64,000 nucleotides of DNA. It comes from Seonamhaeicola aphaedonensis. GTDB taxonomy: Bacteria; Bacteroidota; Bacteroidia; Flavobacteriales; Flavobacteriaceae. Made by a program: the position numbers and the translations under genes. The DNA is taken from positions 124,001 through 188,000 of the forward strand of contig NZ_QRDX01000007.1 in assembly GCF_003386195.1 (NCBI RefSeq), in the 5' to 3' direction. The notes beneath the pieces were generated by a model, which made no database searches, was not told the DNA's origin, and was given only the letters and a program-made list of their open reading frames with translations. Below, piece after piece: positions 1 through 7,010 of the stretch (its first letter is position 1; the number at the start of each line of letters is the position of its first letter).

Positions 1-163
1 ATTTGGAGTTTTTATGGCCTACAGGTATTACCGTCAATTACTTAAAAAACTTAAGAAAACACCGGCTCTAAAAATTAAAAGTACCCGTATAAGAGTATCA
101 AATCCAAAAAAAATTGAACTTTTAATGCGGAGTTATGTAAAATATCAGTTAAATTTAATGTGA
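1..163 (+). CDS. crtB: Phytoene synthase, C-terminal end (partial)
   Basis: This is the 3' end of a gene entering from the left edge, read in the frame that starts at base 2 and stopping at TGA 161-163. The 53 visible residues include YRQLLKKLKKTP and a tail with MRSYVKYQLNLM, which I recognise as the C-terminus of flavobacterial phytoene/squalene synthases. These enzymes condense two geranylgeranyl diphosphates into phytoene, the first committed step of carotenoid synthesis. The call is supported by the next two genes, a beta-carotene hydroxylase and a lycopene cyclase, which follow closely on the same strand. The catalytic aspartate-rich motifs lie outside the window, so the assignment rests on the tail and the context. 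Confidence 0.75.
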   Translation, partial: FGVFMAYRYYRQLLKKLKKTPALKIKSTRIRVSNPKKIELLMRSYVKYQLNLM

Positions 164-180
164 TTTAAATTACCCCCTTT

Positions 181-636
181 ATGCAAACAATTCTTTGGAT
201 AATCATATTTTTAGCTGCCTATTGTACTATGGAATTTATGGCGTGGTTTACGCATAAATATATTATGCATGGTTTTTTATGGAGTTTACACAAAGACCAC
301 CATAAAAAAGACCATGACAGTTGGTTTGAACGGAATGATCTCTTCTTTATCTTTTATGCTGTTGTTAGTATTTCTTGTATTTTGCTTTGGAAATACAATG
401 ATTTTTGGGCTGGTTTACCAATAGGCCTGGGCATTTTAGCCTATGGTATATCTTACTTTGTTGTGCATGATATATTTATTCACCAACGTTTCAAAATGTT
501 CAGAAACGCAAACAACTGGTATGCTAAGGGTGTTAGACGTGCTCACAAAATACATCATAAAAACATTGGCAAAAAAGACAGTGAATGCTTCGGAATGCTT
601 TTTGTACCGTTCAAATACTTTAAAAAAGCTAAATGA
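181..636 (+). CDS. crtZ: Beta-carotene hydroxylase (fatty acid hydroxylase superfamily)
   Basis: This 151-residue membrane protein is a di-iron hydroxylase that converts beta-carotene to zeaxanthin. The histidine clusters of the family are visible: H25 and H30, HKDHH at 37-41, H96 and H101, and HKIHH around 122-126. Hydrophobic segments at about 4-20, 55-70 and 80-95 place it in the inner membrane. The length fits the short bacterial CrtZ type. It starts 17 bases after the crtB stop and its stop overlaps the start of the next gene by four bases (ATGA at 633-636), so the three genes are very probably one transcript with translational coupling. No Shine-Dalgarno sequence is visible, as is usual in this phylum. 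Confidence 0.9.
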   Translation: MQTILWIIIFLAAYCTMEFMAWFTHKYIMHGFLWSLHKDHHKKDHDSWFERNDLFFIFYAVVSISCILLWKYNDFWAGLPIGLGILAYGISYFVVHDIFIHQRFKMFRNANNWYAKGVRRAHKIHHKNIGKKDSECFGMLFVPFKYFKKAK

Positions 637-1334
637 ATTACTTATACCTTTTTTTAAATATAGGTTCTATAAGTATTCCTTTTTTATTTAGTTTTCACCC
701 AAAACTCAAATTTTACACCCTATGGAAGCCTTTAGTTTTGGGATTAATTATTTCCATGACTATATTTATTCCTTGGGATATTATCTTCACTGTAAAGGGA
801 ATTTGGGGTTTTAATAGTGATTATCTTATTGGGAAGCATCTTTTTAATTTACCTATTGAAGAATGGCTTTTTTTTATTTGTATTCCTTATGCTTGCATAT
901 TTACACATTACGCGCTTTTATATTACTTTCCTAATCTAAAAGTTTCAAGTAAAAGAACAAAGCCAATTGGTTACTTTTTGATTTTCATTTTCACTATTCT
1001 CATAGTTTACAACTACCATAAATGGTACACATTAGTAAACTTTACACTGGCTGTTATTCTTATTTACATGGTTTTAAAGTGGCAACCAAAATTACTAAGT
1101 TCTTTTATGTTGACTTTTTTGGTCATGCTCATCCCCTTTTTTATTGTAAACGGTTTGTTGACGGGAAGCTTTATTAAAGACGAAGTAGTATGGTACAACA
1201 ATGCTGAAAATTTAAATATCAGATTATTTACTATTCCTGTTGAAGATATAGTATATGCATTTTCCCTAATTATAATAAACCTATTTTTTATAGAAAGTTG
1301 GGAAGAACGAAAAACTAAGCATTTACAACATTAA
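633..1334 (+). CDS. crtYcd: Lycopene cyclase, fused CrtYc-CrtYd type
   Basis: This 233-residue polytopic membrane protein matches the small lycopene cyclase domain family, which cyclises the ends of lycopene to beta-carotene. Two copies of the domain are visible. The first has IPWDIIFTVKGIWGFN followed by LPIEEWLFF at about residues 50-85. The second has the parallel VVWYNNAENLNIRLFTIPVED at about 190-210. In actinobacteria and archaea such halves are separate subunits (CrtYc and CrtYd); here they are fused. Seven or so hydrophobic segments are seen. It overlaps crtZ by four bases at its start, and its 3' end overlaps by 20 bases the convergent dehydrogenase gene on the other strand. Confidence 0.88.
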   Translation: MNYLYLFLNIGSISIPFLFSFHPKLKFYTLWKPLVLGLIISMTIFIPWDIIFTVKGIWGFNSDYLIGKHLFNLPIEEWLFFICIPYACIFTHYALLYYFPNLKVSSKRTKPIGYFLIFIFTILIVYNYHKWYTLVNFTLAVILIYMVLKWQPKLLSSFMLTFLVMLIPFFIVNGLLTGSFIKDEVVWYNNAENLNIRLFTIPVEDIVYAFSLIIINLFFIESWEERKTKHLQH

Positions 1335-2280
1335 CAGGAGTACCATTTAAGTATGCTTCTAAATTATTCTTGGTAATATTTAATAATCGTAATCTGGCTT
1401 CTTTAGGTGCCCAAGCTATGTGAGGTGTCATTATACAATTCTTAACTTTAAGTAAAGGGTTACTGGCTTTCATAGGCTCTTCTGAAACTACATCAACCGC
1501 AGCACCAGATACTTTACCAGAATTAAGGGCTTTAGCTAAATCCTTCTCAACAATCAAACCTCCTCTGGCCGTATTAATTATTTTAACACCATCTTTCATT
1601 TTCTCAATATTAGTGGCATTTATCATGCCTTTGGTGCTTTCAAAAAGCGGACAATGTAAACTTATAAAATCAGATTTATTAAATAATTCATCTAACTCTA
1701 CAAACTTTAAAGTTTCAGTTTCAAACTCAGGTTTCTTAGTTCTGCTATTTACCAAGATTTTCAATCCGAAAGCTTGAGCAACTTTAGAAACACTTTGTCC
1801 TATACTTCCAAAACCAATGAGCCCCAGCGTTTTTCCTTCTAATTCAATTAGAGGTGTATTCCAAAAGCAAAAATCTAGAGCACTCACCCAATCTCCATTA
1901 TGAACTGCATGACTGTGATCACCTATATGGTGACACATCTCAAGTATTAATGCCATGGTAAATTGAGCTACAGATTGCGTGCTGTAACCAGGTACATTTG
2001 TAACAATAATTTTTAATGTTTTAGCAAACTCTACATCAACTACATTATAACCGGTTGCAAGAACTCCAATAAATTTAACCCACGGCACATTTTCAAGTAC
2101 TTCCTTTGGTAAGGGTGTCTTGTTGGTATAAACTATTTCAGCATCTCCAATGGCTTGAATAATATCTTTAGTATCATGAGACGTTCTGTCATGAACTTCT
2201 AAATCGCCATATTCTGCTATAGCATCCCAACTTAAGTCTCCAGGATTTAATGTAAAGCCATCTAAAACAACTATTTTCAC
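1315..2280 (-). CDS. D-isomer-specific 2-hydroxyacid dehydrogenase
   Basis: This 321-residue NAD(P)-dependent dehydrogenase belongs to the family of glycerate, hydroxypyruvate and phosphoglycerate dehydrogenases. The Rossmann motif GFGSIG is at 156-161, and the catalytic triad of the family is present: R239 in NTARGG, E268 in SEEP and H287 in TPHIAW. The length suits a hydroxypyruvate/glycerate-type enzyme without a C-terminal ACT domain. The substrate cannot be fixed from sequence. The gene is 12 bases downstream of the TlpA-like gene on the same strand, so the two are probably co-transcribed. The last 20 bases overlap crtYcd tail to tail. Confidence 0.88.
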   Translation of the reverse strand: MKIVVLDGFTLNPGDLSWDAIAEYGDLEVHDRTSHDTKDIIQAIGDAEIVYTNKTPLPKEVLENVPWVKFIGVLATGYNVVDVEFAKTLKIIVTNVPGYSTQSVAQFTMALILEMCHHIGDHSHAVHNGDWVSALDFCFWNTPLIELEGKTLGLIGFGSIGQSVSKVAQAFGLKILVNSRTKKPEFETETLKFVELDELFNKSDFISLHCPLFESTKGMINATNIEKMKDGVKIINTARGGLIVEKDLAKALNSGKVSGAAVDVVSEEPMKASNPLLKVKNCIMTPHIAWAPKEARLRLLNITKNNLEAYLNGTPVNVVNA

Positions 2281-2292
2281 TTTCCTCTAATT

Positions 2293-2856
2293 TTATTGTT
2301 TAATTAATTCATCTAAAGTATTCCTAACCGATTCGCTATTCCAATTAGCGGCTCCTGTTTTATCTATGACAATCTTTCCTGTTTTATCTATTAAAAATGT
2401 TCTTGGAATACCGGTTACGTTAAAGATATTGTTATAATTTGAAACAGACCGATATACTTTAAAGGTATACTTATTTTTTTCAAGAAAAGGTGTTATATCT
2501 TTAAACCATTCATCTGAAACAAATACAAATTTAACTTTATCATGATAATCATTATAAAGCTTTTGAAGACTGGGCATTTCTGCAATACATGGCGGACACC
2601 AAGTGGCCCAAAAATTGACTAAAACAACCTGCCCTTTAGCGTCCTCAAAACTAAAAACATCTCCATGAACATCTTTTAGCTTCCAAGTATAAGAGGTAAT
2701 ATTTTCTTGTTTCTCGTCGCTTACTTTAGACGGACTTATAAGTGACAACCCTCTATTAACAAATACTTGAATGGGTTTTCTAGTCTGTGGTATAATTAAA
2801 GTAGCTACTAAAACTAAAAATATAACATCAGAGATTTTTGGTTTTTTAAATCGCAT
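2293..2856 (-). CDS. TlpA/ResA-like membrane-anchored thioredoxin
   Basis: This 187-residue protein has an uncleaved N-terminal membrane anchor (about residues 10-23) and a periplasmic thioredoxin fold. The redox motif WCPPC (C87, C90) sits in the typical NFWATWCPPC context, and the cis-proline loop GIPRTFLID is near residue 150. Members of this family reduce disulfides in apocytochromes or other exported proteins. The flanking gene order gives no specific partner. It starts downstream of a hairpin that probably ends the preceding lipoprotein transcript. Assignment to the TlpA/ResA/DsbE group is firm, but the client protein is unknown. Confidence 0.88.
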   Translation of the reverse strand: MRFKKPKISDVIFLVLVATLIIPQTRKPIQVFVNRGLSLISPSKVSDEKQENITSYTWKLKDVHGDVFSFEDAKGQVVLVNFWATWCPPCIAEMPSLQKLYNDYHDKVKFVFVSDEWFKDITPFLEKNKYTFKVYRSVSNYNNIFNVTGIPRTFLIDKTGKIVIDKTGAANWNSESVRNTLDELIKQ

Positions 2857-2877
2857 TTAGTCTATAAAATAAAGAAG

Positions 2878-2902
2878 CATGGTTTCTACAAAGTAACCAT
2901 GC
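2878..2902 (-). terminator. Probable terminator of the 2950-3822 gene
   Basis: Eight-base perfect arms GCATGGTT/AACCATGC enclose a nine-base loop. On the minus strand the hairpin is followed by a T-rich stretch (TTCTTTATTTT). It lies between the lipoprotein gene and the TlpA-like gene. Confidence 0.6.
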
Positions 2903-2949
2903 CTCAAATCTAAAAAAAACAATTAACCCTGTTAGTATAATAATTAAAT

Positions 2950-3822
2950 TTATCTAGAAACTACTCCTGTTAAACTTTTCACTGGCCCATCTCCCATCAT
3001 AATAGCTGTATGAGTCATGGCATCAGTAGGCACCATATGCGCCAACGGTTTTAATGTAAAAGGAGCAGCACTATTATCTGGGTCTGGTTCAACCGAAATT
3101 ACTATTGTTTTTCCTCTTAAGTCTGTAGGGAATGTTAACCCTGCTGGTGCATTTTGCAAATAGTCTTCTCCCGGATACGCTGGTCCATTACCTGCATCAC
3201 CTTTAAACATTGAAGTTGCTGCGTTATCATCAGCGGCATTAACTGCTGTAAACGTTCCTGTTGTTATTGGTGTTCCATCAAAAACAACCCAACCTTCATA
3301 TTTCCAACCAGCGTCAAGTGCTGGTAGGTTTAAACCTGCAACCGGACTTCCACTAGAATTATCTAAAAACCAAACACCGCTCTCCTCATTAGTGTCATCT
3401 GTATCGGTCGGGGTGGCTAAAATGTATTTACCATAGGAAGCACTAAAATCTCCTACAATACCATTAGAATTTACATTAGCATCATCTCCTGAAAAATCAC
3501 CTGCTAAAATCTTTGTTGCTGCAGGCGCTGGATCTGTATCTACAGCAGGCTCAATAGAAAGCACAAAAGTTGTTGCGTTTTGTAATTGTTCTTTGTCAAC
3601 GGTAAACGTTTGAGGAAAACTTACTGAAGTAAATGTTCCTGTAGAAACAGGACTTCCATCAACTATAATCCAGCCCTCATACACATAGTCTGGACCCAAA
3701 GCTTCCAATCCATCAAGATTTAAAGTTAATCTTGAAGTTTTTACTGGGTTATCATCATCACTACATGACACCGTTAAAAATCCTAAAGCTATTACAGCTA
3801 AAATTACTTTTCTTATCATCAT
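2950..3822 (-). CDS. Lipoprotein with two RskA-C-like repeats
   Basis: This is a 290-residue exported lipoprotein: the signal peptide ends in a lipobox (FLTVSC) and is followed by SDDDN, the acidic stretch typical of surface-directed Bacteroidota lipoproteins. The mature part contains two related modules. The first is signed by YEGWIIVDGSPVSTGTFT (about 48-66) and the second by YEGWVVFDGTPITTGTFT (about 176-194); each is followed by a segment ending in ISVEP/LSIEP. The pattern GW-hydrophobic-DG-P-GTF resembles the C-terminal domain of anti-sigma-K factors, where this domain is extracytoplasmic. No sigma-binding or transmembrane region is present, so I do not call it an anti-sigma factor. Function is unknown. 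A Crp/Fnr gene lies directly upstream on the same strand, with a palindrome between them. Confidence 0.7.
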   Translation of the reverse strand: MMIRKVILAVIALGFLTVSCSDDDNPVKTSRLTLNLDGLEALGPDYVYEGWIIVDGSPVSTGTFTSVSFPQTFTVDKEQLQNATTFVLSIEPAVDTDPAPAATKILAGDFSGDDANVNSNGIVGDFSASYGKYILATPTDTDDTNEESGVWFLDNSSGSPVAGLNLPALDAGWKYEGWVVFDGTPITTGTFTAVNAADDNAATSMFKGDAGNGPAYPGEDYLQNAPAGLTFPTDLRGKTIVISVEPDPDNSAAPFTLKPLAHMVPTDAMTHTAIMMGDGPVKSLTGVVSR

Positions 3823-3879
3823 ATTAATTTTTTAATGTTATTTAATAATTCAAAATTATATAGTGATGATTTTATAAAA

Positions 3880-3895
3880 TGTTAGCTACCTAACA
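3880..3895. promoter_or_regulatory. Palindrome TGTTAG-N4-CTAACA, possible Crp/Fnr operator
   Basis: A perfect six-base inverted repeat with a four-base spacer lies directly after the stop of the Crp/Fnr gene and 58 bases upstream of the lipoprotein start. The inner 5-4-5 arrangement (GTTAG-N4-CTAAC) has the geometry of an FNR-class site. There is no T tract, so it is a poor terminator. Binding by the adjacent regulator is an inference. Confidence 0.4.
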
Positions 3896-4567
3896 CTAAG
3901 CTATTTTTTTATGGATTCTAATCTCTCTTCTGTTAAATTCTATGACATTTTCTTCTTTAAGTTCATTGAGAAGAATATTTAAGGTAGGTCTGGAAGTACC
4001 TATTAACGAAGCAATATCCCTTTGTGTATATGGGTGCTTAATAACTTGATCTCCCGTTTTATCACAATCATATCCATAATCTGCACATAGCTCTTCTAAA
4101 AACTCAATTAATCTGGTTTTAGCATCTTTAAATAAAAGAATCTGCAAACGTCTTTCTAACCTTTTTAGCTTGAAGCCAATAAGTTTATATATTTTTAAAC
4201 TAAACGTTTGATTGTCTCTCATTAAACTGTGCATAGTTTCTACACCTACTGGACAAATACTTGTTGCATTATCAACAGATTGAGCAAACTCTTCGCGTTT
4301 AGACTCTCCAAAAATGGCTGTTTCTCCAAAGAGCTCACCTCTTGTTAAAATAGCTTTTATCACTTCAGTGCCATCTTCATTGTAATAACCTATTTTAACT
4401 TTTCCTTTTTCAATTAAATAGACCTTATTAGCTGAATCTTCTTCAAAATAGATGTAATCTTTCTTTCTATAAGAATCGAAATCGTGATTAGCTTTGTAGT
4501 CTTTAAACTTATGTGGGCACAAAACTTTAAATAGGTTTACATCATCAAAAAACCAAAAGGAATTCAT
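3896..4567 (-). CDS. Crp/Fnr family transcriptional regulator
   Basis: This 223-residue protein has an N-terminal cyclic-nucleotide-binding beta-roll (about 30-115, with GELFGE at 77-82), a long dimerisation helix (about 125-145) and a C-terminal winged helix-turn-helix (about 180-203, YTQRDIASLIGTSRPTLNIL). The N-terminal region has no FNR-like cysteine cluster; C17, C105, C161 and C168 are scattered. The recognition helix reads TSRPTLNILLNEL, so the glutamate and arginine that read TGA/TCA in CRP and FNR are replaced by P and I. This suggests a different DNA target, possibly the GTTAG-type palindromes flanking the gene. The effector is unknown. Confidence 0.88.
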   Translation of the reverse strand: MNSFWFFDDVNLFKVLCPHKFKDYKANHDFDSYRKKDYIYFEEDSANKVYLIEKGKVKIGYYNEDGTEVIKAILTRGELFGETAIFGESKREEFAQSVDNATSICPVGVETMHSLMRDNQTFSLKIYKLIGFKLKRLERRLQILLFKDAKTRLIEFLEELCADYGYDCDKTGDQVIKHPYTQRDIASLIGTSRPTLNILLNELKEENVIEFNRREIRIHKKIA

Positions 4568-4584
4568 TGCATATATTTTTACTC

Positions 4585-4602
4585 GTTAGTTGGTAGCTTA
4601 GG
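4585..4602. promoter_or_regulatory. Partial copy of the GTTAG/GGTAGCT element upstream of the Crp/Fnr gene
   Basis: The sequence GTTAGTTGGTAGCTTAGG just upstream of the Crp/Fnr start shares GTTAG and GGTAGCT with the palindrome at 3880-3895 read on the other strand. It is imperfect as an inverted repeat. It could be an autoregulatory site; support is weak. Confidence 0.25.
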
Positions 4603-4634
4603 TCGATAAACCCCAGATAATCTTACAAAAAGAC

Positions 4635-4662
4635 ATAAAAAAACCTCCTTAAAAGGAGGTTT
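4635..4662 (-). terminator. Rho-independent terminator after the DUF5606 gene
   Basis: Arms AAACCTCCTT/AAGGAGGTTT (4641-4650 and 4653-4662) form a perfect ten-base stem. On the minus strand it is followed by a run of T. It lies six bases past the DUF5606 stop and ends the def-DUF5606 transcript. Confidence 0.85.
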
Positions 4663-4667
4663 ATACT

Positions 4668-5096
4668 TTATTCTTCTTCATCTAATTTCTGAACTTCATC
4701 ACTGTCATCTAAAAAACTCAACATATCATGTTGATGTAATAAATTATACCATTGAATCACCTTTTTAATATCGCTGACATACACTCTATCTTCATCATAA
4801 TCAGGTAACACATCAAAGAAATATTCTTCAAGTGTATCTTTATTATCTTTTGCCTTTACAGAGGTTGGTTGGCCATTCTCCTTGACTTTAATCTTCTTAA
4901 AAACCTCTTTTAAAGGAATTTCTTCTGTCAAAGTATAAATAGCTATTTCACTGAGCACACTTACGTTGGTTTGAATCCCAACCGAAATTCTTTTTTTATC
5001 TAACAAAGATTCTGCCACAAAGCCCCCACGTGTTTGAGCTATTAGCTTGTATAAACCTGGTTTCCCAGAAATTGAAAGTACTTTTTCTAAACTCAT
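4668..5096 (-). CDS. DUF5606 family protein
   Basis: This 142-residue protein of unknown function is conserved in Bacteroidota, and I recognise it by its opening (LEKVLSISGKPGLYKLIAQTR) and by its position beside peptide deformylase. The N-terminal part (about 1-55) looks like a small beta-barrel module with a GKPGLY turn. The middle part includes FFDVLPDYDEDRVYVSDIKK. The acidic C-terminus ends in DEEE. It is soluble, with no signal peptide or membrane segment. It follows def by about 50 bases and is followed by a strong terminator. Co-transcription with def hints at a housekeeping role, but nothing more can be said. Confidence 0.8.
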   Translation of the reverse strand: MSLEKVLSISGKPGLYKLIAQTRGGFVAESLLDKKRISVGIQTNVSVLSEIAIYTLTEEIPLKEVFKKIKVKENGQPTSVKAKDNKDTLEEYFFDVLPDYDEDRVYVSDIKKVIQWYNLLHQHDMLSFLDDSDEVQKLDEEE

Positions 5097-5149
5097 ATTA
5101 TTTTTTTGACAGGCGCAAATATCTAGCGATTATTATTGTATTGCAAATA

Positions 5150-5740
5150 TTATCGTTTCTTTTTTAGGTCTGGAAAACGCATTCTGTAGTCAATATTTAT
5201 CTTACCTTTTGAAATATTATTGAGCTTACCTTTAATTAGTCGTTTTTTGAAACTTGAAAGTTTGTCTGTAAACAAAACACCTTCAATATGATCATATTCA
5301 TGTTGAATAACACGTGCTATTAATCCGTTATATGTTTCTGTATGCTTTTCAAAATTTTCATCGAAATACTCTATAGTTATTTTAGGTTTTCTAAATACAT
5401 CTTCTCTAACATCTGGAATACTTAAACAGCCCTCATTGAACGCCCATTCATCACCTTCCTCTTCTAAAATAGTAGCATTAATAAACACACGTTTAAAGTC
5501 TTTTAGTTGTGTTTGTTCTTCTACACCTAATTGTTCATCATCTGCAAAAGGCTCAGTATCAACAAGAAATAATCTTATGGGCAAACCTATTTGAGGAGCC
5601 GCTAAACCAACACCATAAGCGCCATACATAGTTTCAAACATGTTCTCTAAAAGCTTATCAAGTTTAGGATAATCTTTAGTAATTTCTTTAGATTTCTTTT
5701 TTAAAACAGGGTCGCCGTATGCTACAATAGGTAAAATCAT
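5150..5740 (-). CDS. def: Peptide deformylase
   Basis: This 196-residue metalloenzyme removes the formyl group from the N-terminal methionine of new proteins. All three signature motifs are present: GVGLAAPQ at 43-50, EGCLS at 103-107 (C105 binds the metal) and HEYDH at 147-151 (both histidines bind the metal and E148 is catalytic). The family usually has Q in motif 1 and L in motif 2 as here, so it should be active. The C-terminal tail (SSFKKRLIKGKLNNI...) is the usual extension in this phylum. It is followed by DUF5606. Upstream, the order ruvX-def known in relatives is interrupted here by a T9SS cargo gene and a terminator. Confidence 0.97.
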   Translation of the reverse strand: MILPIVAYGDPVLKKKSKEITKDYPKLDKLLENMFETMYGAYGVGLAAPQIGLPIRLFLVDTEPFADDEQLGVEEQTQLKDFKRVFINATILEEEGDEWAFNEGCLSIPDVREDVFRKPKITIEYFDENFEKHTETYNGLIARVIQHEYDHIEGVLFTDKLSSFKKRLIKGKLNNISKGKINIDYRMRFPDLKKKR

Positions 5741-5808
5741 GAAAAAAATTTGCTTTTTATATGCAAAAATACAACACTAAAAATATATTTGATTACTAAT
5801 ATTAATAA

Positions 5809-5836
5809 AAAAACTTCCAATATATTGGAAGTTTTT
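5809..5836. terminator. Bidirectional palindromic terminator
   Basis: A perfect palindrome with 12-base arms (AAAAACTTCCAA/TTGGAAGTTTTT) and a TATA centre gives an A-stem-T structure in both directions. It lies after the T9SS cargo gene and before def, so def probably has its own promoter downstream of it. Confidence 0.85.
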
Positions 5837-5872
5837 AAAAGTATCTTATAGTATTGTTTAAAGACTATTTTA

Positions 5873-6448
5873 TTACTGCACGACAGCAATTCTTCTGTTG
5901 AATGACACACCTTCTGTTGAAATTCTAATTAAATAAATACCTTCTAATAAATTAGAGGTTTTTATTTCTTTCAAATTGTGTCCGCTTATATGTTGCCGTG
6001 ATATTAGTTTACCCATAACATTATATATACTAACTTCAGTACCTTCAGGTAATCCAAAAGACAAATTAATGGAATTACCCTTATTTAAAGGATTTGGATA
6101 AAGTTTCAGTTTTTTATACAAGAACTCAAAATCTTTAATCGGTAAAGTGCCATTATTATATGAGCAAATAAGCCCTCCTCCAAAATCAACATCAAAAACA
6201 TCTAAATCGCTTGCCTCAGTACCTCCCATGTCTAACTCATAAATAGCAGAGTTTGTATCACATTGAATTCCTGAATAAGTACTACCCTCAATAGTAATCG
6301 TGTTAGGCATTTCAAAACAATTTAAGGAATTAGAAGAATCAACAAAAAAAACTTGATCTCCAACATTCAAAGCGTTGGGAGGACAAGATTGAGCCATTAA
6401 AAAATTTATTCCAAAGGCAACAAAAAACAAAAAGTAATTTTTTTTCAT
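5873..6448 (-). CDS. Secreted protein with type IX sorting domain
   Basis: This 191-residue protein has a signal peptide (MKKNYFLFFVAFGINFLMAQ) and a C-terminal type A T9SS sorting domain starting at LKLYPNPLNKG near residue 114 and ending in FNRRIAVVQ. Proteins with this tail cross the outer membrane through the Por secretion system and are released or attached to the surface. The mature region of about 95 residues has four cysteines (C22, C44, C58 and C94) and no domain I recognise. It sits between ruvX and def, which are usually adjacent in relatives, so it looks like an insertion into that neighbourhood. It is followed by a strong palindromic terminator. Confidence 0.85.
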   Translation of the reverse strand: MKKNYFLFFVAFGINFLMAQSCPPNALNVGDQVFFVDSSNSLNCFEMPNTITIEGSTYSGIQCDTNSAIYELDMGGTEASDLDVFDVDFGGGLICSYNNGTLPIKDFEFLYKKLKLYPNPLNKGNSINLSFGLPEGTEVSIYNVMGKLISRQHISGHNLKEIKTSNLLEGIYLIRISTEGVSFNRRIAVVQ

Positions 6449-6516
6449 TAAAAGATGATTTAATTATTCACAATAAAATTAACAAATTTTTCTTACAGTC
6501 GAAATAAAAAACTATA

Positions 6517-6927
6517 TTACTTTGAATACAAATAACTTTGAAGAATAATTGTAGCACTAATTTCATCAATCAAAGCTTTATTCTGTCTATCTTTTTTATT
6601 CAAACCACTATCTATCATCGTTTGAAAAGCCATTTTAGAAGTAAAGCGTTCATCGACTCTTTTAATAGGAATATTTGAGATTTCTTTATTTAAAACTTCA
6701 AGAAACTTAAGGATATGCACCTCACTCTCAGAAGCTGTATTGTCCATATGCTTTGGCTCTCCAATTAAAAACATCTCAACTTGCTCTTTACTGGTGTAAT
6801 CTTTTAAAAAATTTATTAACTCTTTAGTATTTACTGTTGTTAGACCAGAAGCAATAATTTGTAGTTCATCAGTTACTGCTAAACCTGTTCTCTTTGTTCC
6901 GTAATCTATTGCTAAAATGCGTGCCAT
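6517..6927 (-). CDS. ruvX: Putative pre-16S rRNA nuclease / RuvX-YqgF resolvase
   Basis: This 136-residue RNase H-fold protein belongs to the YqgF/RuvX family, which is implicated in 16S rRNA 5' maturation and once annotated as a Holliday junction resolvase. The start is set at the ATG at 6927, giving MARILAIDYGTKRTG; an in-frame ATG nine codons upstream would add an unlikely MVIFAQNNL. The catalytic acidic residues are seen in AIDYG (D8), DERFTS near residue 93, and DEISATIILQSYL near the C-terminus. It follows carB after a terminator hairpin. The order ruvX-def is common in Bacteroidota. Confidence 0.93.
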   Translation of the reverse strand: MARILAIDYGTKRTGLAVTDELQIIASGLTTVNTKELINFLKDYTSKEQVEMFLIGEPKHMDNTASESEVHILKFLEVLNKEISNIPIKRVDERFTSKMAFQTMIDSGLNKKDRQNKALIDEISATIILQSYLYSK

Positions 6928-6956
6928 TAGATTGTTTTGTGCAAAAATAACCAATT

Positions 6957-7000
6957 TAAAAAAGGCCGCTATTACTCTAAAAGTAAAGCGGCCTTTTTTG
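6957..7000 (-). terminator. Terminator downstream of carB
   Basis: A GC-rich stem (GGCCGCT/AGCGGCC, extended by TTACT/AGTAA with one bulged A) is flanked by A and T runs. It lies ten bases past the carB stop and upstream of ruvX. Confidence 0.9.
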
Positions 7001-7010
7001 TGTTATTTTA

